DNA from: CAZLLE01 sp964560425 | Lineage (GTDB): Bacteria; Campylobacterota; Campylobacteria; Campylobacterales; QNZT01 | Length of the DNA stretch: 64,000 bases | Reading direction: 5' to 3' | Assembly: GCA_964560425.1 (NCBI GenBank) | Contig: CAZLLE010000054.1 | Span: 9,086-73,085 of the forward strand | Shown here: positions 55,033-61,746 of the stretch, in pieces | Numbering within the stretch: the stretch's first letter is position 1 | How the letters are laid out: each line of letters begins with the position of its first letter | Made by a program: the position numbers and the translations under genes | The notes under the pieces: generated by a model | Database searches by the model: none | Seen by the model: the letters and a program-made list of their open reading frames with translations, nothing else | Told to the model about the DNA's origin: nothing

Positions 55033-56522
55033 AGAGGCTTGATATCTATTTGCTCTTTAGAACTATTTGTAATATCTATTGTTGATCTGTTTTGGATGAT
55101 GATACCCATATCTTTGGCATAAAATGCACTATCAATAGTACTATCTTGTTGACACTCTATAACAATAATATCATTGTATGTTATATTATTATGTGTGAGC
55201 TTCTCTTTGTGTGTTTTTAGTATGCAATTACTTGATGAGGTTGTTATATCCTCATCTATTTCTACAATTTTTTTTAGGGATAGGCTCTGTTGAAGGGTAC
55301 TGTTTTTATTAAATTTTACTTCTATTGTATCATCTATAATTTTATACTCAATATTTTGTGAAAGTGTATAGTCAGGTTGTTGAATAGTGCTATTATTATC
55401 ACTCTTGAAATATATATTTTTATATTTAAAGATTGAACTATTATTTTCCATTTTGTCTATAGAAATTTCTTGATTGTTTTGTTGTGGATATAGGTATGTT
55501 GATAGATCATATTTATTGTTATTTTTTTCAGCCTCTTCCTCAGCTTTTCTCTGAGTTTCCTCTTGAGCTTTTTTTTCAGCCTCTTCCTTAGCTTTTCTCT
55601 GAGCTTCTTCTTGAACTTTTTTTTCAGCCTCTTCCTTAGCTTTTCTCTGAGTTTCTTCTTGAGCTTTTTTTTCAGCCTCTTCCTCAGCTTTTCTCTGGGC
55701 TTCTTCTTGAGCTTTTTTTTCAGCCTCTTCCTTAGCTTTTCTCTGAGCTTCCTCTTGAATCTTTTTTTCTACTTCTTCTTTAGTCTCTTCAACTTTATTG
55801 ACAATAGGTCTGTTTTTTAATATCTCTTGTGAAAAGTTTTGAATATCTTCATTATTGTGTATTTTAGATAAGAGTGGTTTTATCTCTTTCTCGTAATCTA
55901 TTTTGAGATCTTTCTTATTTAGAATAGGGTTCCAGTTTAATAGATCTTTATTATCTATTTTGCCATCATTGTTTATATCTTTATCCAATAAATTTTGGGA
56001 TTTTTCATCTAGTAGAAGAGTTATTTGAGTATTACTCAATGTTTTGATCTTCTCTTTGACATCTTGATATACAACTTCAGTTAATATATTTATTTTAAAT
56101 GGCTCTTTATTAAGTGTTGATGAATTGACTATTGCATGAATTTCTCCACTATTTTGTATTGGATTCTTATCCCATATATTATCATCATTAGAGTCGATAT
56201 CCTCCCCACCTTTTATCTGTATGATAAATAGTCTGTTTTGTATTTTTTCAAACTCCTTTTGGGTGAGCTTTATTAATCCAGCACTATCTACATTTTTACC
56301 ATCCCCTTTTGTAGTTATCCCTTGATATAGTAGAGTATCTGATCCTTTTTCATAAATCTCTACACTTGCTTTTGATAGACTTCCTAGTGTCGCATGTGCT
56401 AATGTTACACTCTCTTTTATTATCTCTTTCTTTTGTGTTAAATTTTCACTCTCACCACTACCACAAGCTATAATGTTGAATATTAAAAATATTATTAAGA
56501 TAAAATTAGCTATTTTTTTCAT
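55029..56522 (-). CDS. Lipoprotein with Lys/Glu-rich 16-residue repeats
   Basis: A 497-residue lipoprotein (lipobox IIAC, Cys20). The N-terminal domain (50-150) is shared with the short lipoprotein at 19436. A dockerin/EF-like loop (DINNDGKIDNKD) occurs near residue 200. Residues about 250-335 are five repeats of the charged unit EEAQRKAKEEAEKKAQ, predicted as a long single helix, like TolA or spacer stalks. The C-terminal 160 residues are a beta-like domain (right-handed helix style YLYPQQNNQEISIDKMENN...). Overlaps the subtilase gene by 4 bases; the pair may form one exported complex. Confidence 0.78.
   Translation of the reverse strand: MKKIANFILIIFLIFNIIACGSGESENLTQKKEIIKESVTLAHATLGSLSKASVEIYEKGSDTLLYQGITTKGDGKNVDSAGLIKLTQKEFEKIQNRLFIIQIKGGEDIDSNDDNIWDKNPIQNSGEIHAIVNSSTLNKEPFKINILTEVVYQDVKEKIKTLSNTQITLLLDEKSQNLLDKDINNDGKIDNKDLLNWNPILNKKDLKIDYEKEIKPLLSKIHNNEDIQNFSQEILKNRPIVNKVEETKEEVEKKIQEEAQRKAKEEAEKKAQEEAQRKAEEEAEKKAQEETQRKAKEEAEKKVQEEAQRKAKEEAEKKAQEETQRKAEEEAEKNNNKYDLSTYLYPQQNNQEISIDKMENNSSIFKYKNIYFKSDNNSTIQQPDYTLSQNIEYKIIDDTIEVKFNKNSTLQQSLSLKKIVEIDEDITTSSSNCILKTHKEKLTHNNITYNDIIVIECQQDSTIDSAFYAKDMGIIIQNRSTIDITNSSKEQIDIKPL
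55527..55766. repeat. Five tandem 48-base repeats within a coding region
   Basis: Five adjacent copies of a 48-base unit differing by a few substitutions encode the Lys/Glu-rich stalk of the lipoprotein at 55029-56522. Copy number is likely to vary between strains. Confidence 0.9.
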
Positions 56523-57976
56523 GATTTGGACTCCAATACTATATTCATAAATTCATTTAGTTCTAGTTCAGTACTCTCTTTTTTTTCTAATGTCATAGGC
56601 GAAGTTGTTACAACTGTGAATTGCTGAATATTTTGAATCGCTTCCCCCTTTATATATAGATAATACTCTCCTACTGGGAGAATGGATTCTATTATTTCGC
56701 CATTGTCTGTATGATTTTTTTGATCTTTCATTGCTAAAAGTGTTGGATTGTCTCTATCTAATCTATATGGATATATGATATTTCTATTTTTATCACTAAT
56801 CCACATGTCAATGTCATTGACAAGAGTTTTATCACTATTAGACTCTCCTGCCAAATCAGCCCATGCTATAGAGGCTCTAAAGCTTGTGTTATTCTCTGTG
56901 ATATTGAGAGTATATTTTTCAAATCCATCGTTTTGAATCTCGCTACTAATGATAAGAGGTTTATCATCACTAATTGTACTAATAATATCTGCTGCTTTTT
57001 TTGCATTTATCTTTCCATACCCATACATATAATCGGGACCAATATTACCCAAGTCAGTAGCAGAATTCATAAGAATTGATTTAATTTGGTCAAATCTTAT
57101 ATGGCTACTATTATCATCTAAAATTTTCTGATAATACTCATTTAAAAGGGCAATTGTACCAGTTGCTGCGGGTGTTGCCATAGATGTACCTTGCATATAT
57201 TGATAAGATTCATTATTATCTGTTCCAACAGAGTAGATATTACTACCCCTAATTGTAAAATCTGGTTTTACTCTCCCATCAAAAACAGGACCTGTACTAC
57301 TAAAATAAGCCAATTCATCCCCACTATCATTTAATGCTCCAATAGTAAGAATATTTTTTGCATTTGAAGGTCCTTTGATAATTTGATAATCACCATATTC
57401 AAGATTCCCTCTATCATTACCTGCGGCAATACATGCAATAAGATTGTTATTTGCATAGATGGCTTTATCAAGATCAACAGCCAATGAATTATACTCTCCA
57501 AGGTACTCTTTGTTCGCTACTCCATAAGAGTGATTTGAAATATAGATATTATCATCTTCAAAGGCTTTTTTTATGGAGCTAGCAAAATAGCTATCATTGT
57601 ATGAGTAGCTATATAGTTTACTGTTTGGAGCCATTCCTTTTGCATTAGAATCAAAATCATTTGCTCCAATAGTACCAGCAACATGTGTTGCATGCTCTCC
57701 TTCTTGTGCTGTAGTTCTGAGAAAAACTCTGCTAGTCCCATTTTGTTCTAAGAAGGCTTTATGATCACTCTTGATTTTTCCTCCATCTACAATAGCGACT
57801 TTTTGATTTTTTCCACTTAGATTATATGGGGCTTCTTGGAGTATATTTATGCCGGTTTGTATAGCTGTTTTTAAATTGTAGGTAGCCAAATCATTCTCTA
57901 TTTTATTTTGATTTGTTCTATTATTTCCACATCCGTTAAATATTATCAATATTAAAATGGGGTATATTGCTTTCAT
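56519..57976 (-). CDS. Subtilisin-family (S8) serine protease lipoprotein
   Basis: A 485-residue lipoprotein (FNGC, Cys16) with a subtilase domain: catalytic Asp64 in VAIVDGG, His95 in EHATHVAGTIGA, oxyanion Asn in AAGND, and Ser in GTSMATPAATG. A C-terminal beta domain (about 350-470) resembles the P-domain-like tail of secreted subtilases. No obvious prodomain precedes the Asp motif. AAGGAAG precedes the ATG. Cotranscribed with the downstream repeat lipoprotein (4-base overlap). Confidence 0.9.
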   Translation of the reverse strand: MKAIYPILILIIFNGCGNNRTNQNKIENDLATYNLKTAIQTGINILQEAPYNLSGKNQKVAIVDGGKIKSDHKAFLEQNGTSRVFLRTTAQEGEHATHVAGTIGANDFDSNAKGMAPNSKLYSYSYNDSYFASSIKKAFEDDNIYISNHSYGVANKEYLGEYNSLAVDLDKAIYANNNLIACIAAGNDRGNLEYGDYQIIKGPSNAKNILTIGALNDSGDELAYFSSTGPVFDGRVKPDFTIRGSNIYSVGTDNNESYQYMQGTSMATPAATGTIALLNEYYQKILDDNSSHIRFDQIKSILMNSATDLGNIGPDYMYGYGKINAKKAADIISTISDDKPLIISSEIQNDGFEKYTLNITENNTSFRASIAWADLAGESNSDKTLVNDIDMWISDKNRNIIYPYRLDRDNPTLLAMKDQKNHTDNGEIIESILPVGEYYLYIKGEAIQNIQQFTVVTTSPMTLEKKESTELELNEFMNIVLESKS

Positions 57977-58027
57977 GATCTTCCTTTATAGGAAAATCGG
58001 AAGAATGGATTGATTATGAAGTGTTGA

Positions 58028-58065
58028 AAATTGAATATTTTTTAAATTTAAAAAATATTCAATTT
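58028..58065. repeat. 38-bp perfect AT-rich palindrome
   Basis: Each 19-base half is the exact reverse complement of the other. It lies in the 5' region of the subtilase gene, between that gene and the promoter of ncRNA A. It can extrude as a cruciform or act as a terminator; its flanking A/T tracts give T-runs on both strands. Confidence 0.6.
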
Positions 58066-58085
58066 ATTTAATAAATATCAAATAA

Positions 58086-58118
58086 TTTCACATTTATTTC
58101 ACATTTTTAAGTCATAAT
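58086..58118 (+). promoter_or_regulatory. OmpR/PhoB-type promoter A
   Basis: Two exact TTTCACA repeats (58086-58092 and 58097-58103) are 11 bases apart; nine bases later is CATAAT (58113-58118). The second repeat covers the -35 position, the layout used by activators such as PhoB. Same spacing at 59011 and 61453. Confidence 0.6.
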
Positions 58119-58124
58119 ACGATC

Positions 58125-58287
58125 AACTTATTAAAAAGAGTGGTTTTTAAATCTTTTCTAATAAGTGGATATAAACATCTTAGTACAATGTTTATACCTT
58201 ATAAGCTCAAAAATTTGTCAAGTAACGAAGATAATAGCCATGTTTTCTCCTTCCCCCAAAACACTTAAACATTAAGTTACTTGACAA
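58125..58287 (+). ncRNA. Candidate small RNA, family copy A
   Basis: About 163 bases from the predicted start. Hairpin 1: CTTATTA-AAAAGA (58127-58139) with TCTTTT-C-TAATAAG (58152-58165). Hairpin 2: TATAAACAT (58170-58178) with ATGTTTATA (58188-58196). Hairpin 3: 12-bp stem 58215-58226 with 58276-58287, loop of 49 bases containing CTCCTTCCCCC (58247-58257). The last arm is antisense to the end of the cytochrome gene, including its stop codon. Alternatively the structure acts on the minus-strand transcript, where the stem ends with AAATTTTT and the loop shows GGAAGGAG-AAAAC-ATG. No T-run follows on the plus strand. Confidence 0.5.
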
Positions 58288-58978
58288 GACCCAATATCCA
58301 TTTTGAAATTTCGACTCTATCTTTTTCATCTATTTTATTAAATGGTGGCATACCTATACGAAATCCTTCATATCTACCTTTCCCACCAATTTTGATAGAC
58401 TCTGCAACTTCTGATGCACTTTTTTGGCTATTTTGAGAGGCAATTGTTTCAAAAGATGGTCCAGCTTTTCTATTTTTGATTCCATGACAGCTTATACATC
58501 CATATGTTCTTACTAGTTGTTCACCTTTTGGAAGGGCTGCAAATTGTGACCTCTGCTCCATTTTGCTCATAAAATCATCTTGATTATAATATCTAAACAT
58601 AAAAGAGGCTATTGCTTCAAGTTCATCAGGTGTAACTTTTCCTTTTTGAGATGGCATAAGACCATAAGATTTTAGACTATCTTTATCACAAAAAGCTTTT
58701 TCCATTGATGGATTAATTACAAAATCTTTGATAAATGATATAAACTTAGGTTTTTTCTCAGATGGATTATTGACTTTTATAAAGTCTCTAATATGAAAAG
58801 TAACTGCCATAATAGATGGAGCCTTTTCATCCTCATAACTTTTTGGAGGCATATCTAGGTTATGACATGAGGAGCATTTATCTTTTAGTAACTGTTTCCC
58901 ATCCAAAATAGGTTTTGGTTGGGAGGTGCATCCCATAAAAATAGATAAAATTAGTAGTAATATATAGTATTTTTTCAA
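58277..58978 (-). CDS. Dihaem c-type cytochrome lipoprotein
   Basis: A 233-residue exported electron carrier: lipobox FMGC (Cys17) and two haem sites, C35-SS-C38-H39 and C161-IS-C164-H165, with candidate Met ligands in YGLMPSQ and GMPPF. Each half looks like a small class I cytochrome c domain. TTG start at 58978 with AAGGA eight bases upstream. Its 3' end forms one arm of hairpin 3 of ncRNA A. Partner oxidase or reductase not visible nearby. Confidence 0.88.
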   Translation of the reverse strand: MKKYYILLLILSIFMGCTSQPKPILDGKQLLKDKCSSCHNLDMPPKSYEDEKAPSIMAVTFHIRDFIKVNNPSEKKPKFISFIKDFVINPSMEKAFCDKDSLKSYGLMPSQKGKVTPDELEAIASFMFRYYNQDDFMSKMEQRSQFAALPKGEQLVRTYGCISCHGIKNRKAGPSFETIASQNSQKSASEVAESIKIGGKGRYEGFRIGMPPFNKIDEKDRVEISKWILGLVK

Positions 58979-59010
58979 AAAAATCCTTTTTATACTATTT
59001 TATAATAAAT

Positions 59011-59043
59011 TTACACAATTATTTCACAGTTTTAAGACATAAT
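59011..59043 (+). promoter_or_regulatory. OmpR/PhoB-type promoter B
   Basis: TTACACA (59011-59017) and TTTCACA (59022-59028), 11 bases apart, then nine bases and CATAAT (59038-59043). One mismatch to copy A in the first repeat. It also lies about 35 bases upstream of the cytochrome start on the other strand. Confidence 0.55.
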
Positions 59044-59049
59044 CCTCTC

Positions 59050-59180
59050 AACTTATCAAAAAGAGATTATTGATAAGCCGTAGACATAAGCTACGAACCC
59101 CAAACACTATCTATTGAGTGACAGATTATAGAATCCTTTCCTCCTAAAAATTAACCTCCATATTTTTTGTTACTCGATAG
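59050..59180 (+). ncRNA. Candidate small RNA, family copy B
   Basis: Hairpin 1: CTTATCAA (59052-59059) with TTGATAAG (59070-59077). Hairpin 2: CGTAG (59079-59083) with CTACG (59091-59095). Hairpin 3: 13-bp stem with two G-U pairs, 59111-59123 with 59168-59180, loop of 44 bases containing TCCTTTCCTCCT (59134-59145), which includes CCTCC, an anti-Shine-Dalgarno-like sequence. The 3' arm overlaps the end of the gene at 59170-59724 in antisense. Same order of parts as copies A and C. Confidence 0.48.
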
Positions 59181-59724
59181 ATTTATTTAAGACGATCTCC
59201 TTTTCGTCTTGAGTAAAATATATAATTCGACTCTCTTCCAAAATCATCTCAATAATATTTGATATATCTAATGTGGTTGGTGAAGGTAAAAAATGGATAA
59301 TATCTCTTGTGGTAGCTAACATATCATCTACTAATGCACTAGGATATAAATTATTGATAGTTACTCTAGGTACTCTAAGTTTTGATGCTGGTAAAAGTAG
59401 ATTCTGTTCAATCATAAATTTTTCTATTGCAAATCCAGATTGCATGGAGGTATAAGTAACATCACCACCATTAAATGAGACAATCATATCATCACTAGCT
59501 TCAATTCCCCCTGTTGAGATATCTATACAATCACTTTGATCTATTCTTGTAGCTCCCAATTTAACAGCTTCGGCTGAGAGGGATTTTTTGACAGCTTTGA
59601 GACTGATTGGATCTAAAGAGCCATAATCATCAACATTTACACCATCAATTGCCAAAAAACGATCTCTATTTCCAATACCACGATCCAAAATTGCAATATC
59701 TTTTATTACAATAAATTTTGCCAT
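59170..59724 (-). CDS. Conserved-looking protein of unknown function (184 residues)
   Basis: A soluble protein without signal peptide or membrane segment, MAKFIVIKDIAILDRGIGNRD at the start, alternating strands and short helices, one Cys at about 66. I do not recognise a family. Codon use matches its neighbours. It follows the TPR-like gene by 13 bases and its last codons form an arm of ncRNA B hairpin 3. It could be a regulator or phage-like structural protein, but nothing supports either. Confidence 0.65.
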   Translation of the reverse strand: MAKFIVIKDIAILDRGIGNRDRFLAIDGVNVDDYGSLDPISLKAVKKSLSAEAVKLGATRIDQSDCIDISTGGIEASDDMIVSFNGGDVTYTSMQSGFAIEKFMIEQNLLLPASKLRVPRVTINNLYPSALVDDMLATTRDIIHFLPSPTTLDISNIIEMILEESRIIYFTQDEKEIVLNKSIE

Positions 59725-59737
59725 GACTATTTTTCCT

Positions 59738-60205
59738 TTATTTGAGTAGTTTTTTTGCCAACTCTACATCAAATTTATCTTTATATAATCTTTTCAATAT
59801 TTCAAGATGTTTATCTACAAATACCACACCATCTGGTACACTCTTTTTAAATAGGTCAGCATATTTTTTTGCATTTTGGGGATCATTTTTGATTATAAAT
59901 ATCTCTGAAAGTTGTTCTGCTACAAAATACTCTTTTTGTTTGAGTGCTTTTTGAGCAGCATCTAATGCTCTATCAGTATCTTTTCCAACTAAATAGTACC
60001 ATGAAGCTCTACCATAGCTAGTTCCCTCATACATACTTTGAGCATAAATAAGACATGAGTCTGATTTTGATAGATCACCTTTAATCTCTACATAATAGCT
60101 ACATTTAGCATACTCTTTTGCAATAGAACACTTGTCACATTTGGGAAGGTCTATAGCATTAATAGTTGAGGAGATTGCAAGAAGAGATAAAAACAGTTTT
60201 TTCAT
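59738..60205 (-). CDS. Exported Cys-containing TPR-like small protein
   Basis: A 155-residue protein with a signal peptide (cleaved near residue 17, INAID). The mature N-terminus has a CDKC pair and three further Cys (about 33-50), followed by helix pairs resembling Sel1/TPR repeats (ALDAAQKALKQKEYFVAEQLSEIFIIKNDPQNAKKYADLF). AGGAA precedes the ATG at 60205; a reading from 60244 adds residues with no ribosome site. Likely periplasmic; function unknown. Confidence 0.72.
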   Translation of the reverse strand: MKKLFLSLLAISSTINAIDLPKCDKCSIAKEYAKCSYYVEIKGDLSKSDSCLIYAQSMYEGTSYGRASWYYLVGKDTDRALDAAQKALKQKEYFVAEQLSEIFIIKNDPQNAKKYADLFKKSVPDGVVFVDKHLEILKRLYKDKFDVELAKKLLK

Positions 60206-60262
60206 AAAAATTCCTACTATTTTGATTTGAAAATAATACCACAAAAGGGTTTTGAAAACCCC

Positions 60263-61069
60263 TTAGTCTCTATCACGCCCATCTGCTAGATTAGTAACAC
60301 GATATCCTTTTGCCCACTGTTTTTTGATAAGAGAATCAAAATCATCAAAATCATCTACACTGCTAAATGATTGTGAAGTCTGTTTGCCCCCTTTGGTAAA
60401 TACAGTAAACCACTCTCCATATCCATATTCAAGATGTGTTAAATTATAGCCCTTTTTCCAATATGCTCTAATTGTTGCTACAATTTCGCTCCAATCTTTT
60501 GATACTGCATACATTTGTGGTAGATTTTGTCTATCTTTTACAAATATACCTACCCATTGCCCCTCACCATACTCTACATCAGTCAAACGGTATCCTTGAG
60601 ACCACCTCTTTTTGATAACTGATCTAAACTCGTTTAGCTCTTCTCTTGATTCATATGCTTCAGAGATATAATTTTTATTTTTTGCAAATATACCGACCCA
60701 CTTTCCATTTCCATATTCAACATTTACAAGAGAGTATCCCTCTTTTTGTTTGTTTCTAATTACTGGTACAAACTTTTTCCACTCTCTTCTGCTTGAATAT
60801 GCTTGATCTCTATCTACATTACCTTTGGCAAATATACCAACCCATCTATGATATCCATATTCAAGGTCAACAAGACTATATCCCTCATTCCAACGGTTTT
60901 CAATAGAGTCTGCAAAAGTATTAAAATATTTTCTACTCTCATAACCTTGCTCTATATATCCTGTATTTTTGGCTGATACACTTACCCATATATGTTCTGC
61001 ATAAGATGTTGAAGGTATAGCGATAAGTAATCCTATAGATAGTGCAAGTGATTTTGTGATAAATTTCAT
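60263..61069 (-). CDS. Secreted protein of tandem DUF7477-like repeats
   Basis: A 268-residue protein: signal peptide (to about residue 24, SYAEH) and five repeats of about 48 residues, each with ...W.xGY.(L/V)(T/V)(D/N)(L/V)EYG.G.WVGIFAK... as consensus. This pattern resembles the DUF7477 beta-propeller-like repeat known mainly from plant and protist kinases and scattered bacteria. Probably a closed propeller in the periplasm or outside; ligand unknown. AAGGAC-like site before the ATG. Confidence 0.75.
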   Translation of the reverse strand: MKFITKSLALSIGLLIAIPSTSYAEHIWVSVSAKNTGYIEQGYESRKYFNTFADSIENRWNEGYSLVDLEYGYHRWVGIFAKGNVDRDQAYSSRREWKKFVPVIRNKQKEGYSLVNVEYGNGKWVGIFAKNKNYISEAYESREELNEFRSVIKKRWSQGYRLTDVEYGEGQWVGIFVKDRQNLPQMYAVSKDWSEIVATIRAYWKKGYNLTHLEYGYGEWFTVFTKGGKQTSQSFSSVDDFDDFDSLIKKQWAKGYRVTNLADGRDRD

Positions 61070-61124
61070 GGTTAGTCCTTGTATTAGAAAATTTTATAAT
61101 TGTACCATAAATATACTTCTAATC

Positions 61125-61430
61125 TTAAAAGAAAAGCCACACCAATAATCCTAGCCCAAATATAAGATTAAACCAACTCCCCTCTCCAAACATCATCTCT
61201 ACAGCTTTATAAAAGTATTCATCAATTAAAGAGGAGCTATCTTTGATATGCTCTTGGCACAATAGAGTAATCTCTTCTCCCCAATTAAAAGCAACTATTT
61301 CAGGTAGTATAAAAAATAGTATTACAGAAAATATTCCCCAAAAACTTTTTGTAGGTTTTAGTGATTTTAGAGCCTCTTTTGTTGCTGGATGTTCTTTAAA
61401 TTTTCTGGCTTTCTCTTTTATCTCTTCCAT
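61125..61430 (-). CDS. Small membrane protein of unknown function
   Basis: A 101-residue protein with a charged N-terminal helix (1-30), one membrane segment around 32-50 and a second at the C-terminus (84-101), ending LLVWLFF. I do not recognise the family. AGAGAG lies 6 bases upstream of the ATG. Promoter C faces the other way 20 bases upstream. Confidence 0.62.
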   Translation of the reverse strand: MEEIKEKARKFKEHPATKEALKSLKPTKSFWGIFSVILFFILPEIVAFNWGEEITLLCQEHIKDSSSLIDEYFYKAVEMMFGEGSWFNLIFGLGLLVWLFF

Positions 61431-61452
61431 TTTTCTCTCTTTATTAAACTAT

Positions 61453-61485
61453 TTTCACAATTTCTTCACATTTTTAAGTCATAAT
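61453..61485 (+). promoter_or_regulatory. OmpR/PhoB-type promoter C
   Basis: TTTCACA (61453-61459) and CTTCACA (61464-61470), 11 bases apart, then nine bases and CATAAT (61480-61485). The segment from the second repeat through the -10 is almost identical to copy A. Confidence 0.58.
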
Positions 61486-61491
61486 ACTACC

Positions 61492-61629
61492 ACCTTATCA
61501 TAAAAGAAGAGATGAGCTTTTGTGATAAGTAGTCAATCTTTGATGAAGTATATAGTATGAGTAAATCCTCTACCAAGTAATTATATCCCTTTTCCTTCCT
61601 TTTCAAACAATAAAAATTACTTGGTAGAG
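61492..61629 (+). ncRNA. Candidate small RNA, family copy C
   Basis: Hairpin 1: CTTATCATAAAAG (61494-61506) with CTTTTGTGATAAG (61517-61529), 13 pairs including one G-U. Hairpin 3: 15-bp stem 61568-61582 with 61615-61629, loop of 32 bases with the pyrimidine run TCCCTTTTCCTTCCTTTTC (61586-61604). Unlike copies A and B it does not overlap a coding end, which argues that the structure is conserved for its own sake. AGACCCC follows the stem, as in copy A, and a T6 run lies about 20 bases later. Confidence 0.55.
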
Positions 61630-61746
61630 ACCCCTTTACTATTTGTTACTTTTTTATGATAAATATCTTACTTTTTATATTAAAAGTAAAGTTTTACTGC
61701 CTCATGCCGATATTTTAAATATCTAAAAATATAAAGGTACACAATA
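61630..61746 (+). other. Leader region before the metalloprotease gene
   Basis: The rest of this 316-base gap holds TTACTTTT with AAAAGTAA (an 8-bp hairpin around 61668-61689), a GATATT/AATATC dyad, and AAAGG nine bases before the protease ATG. No gene is seen. The protease promoter was not clearly identified; read-through from ncRNA C is possible. Confidence 0.4.

Noticed and set aside
55527..55766. Regular 48-base repeats considered as a CRISPR array
   Set aside because: The copies are adjacent without spacers and are in frame within a coding region.
55563..55820. An 85-residue Phe/Ser/Leu-rich open frame on the plus strand
   Set aside because: It is the antisense shadow of the 48-base repeats of the lipoprotein gene and has no ribosome site.
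58218..58241. Seven-codon minus-strand frame MAIIFVT after GGAAGGAG in the loop of copy A
   Set aside because: Copies B and C have purine-rich loops but no ATG-started frame, so it is not a conserved gene.
58086..61629. The three structured gaps considered as integron attC sites
   Set aside because: No GTTRRRY/RYYYAAC core sites, and a conserved promoter-like segment lies at one end, which attC sites do not have.
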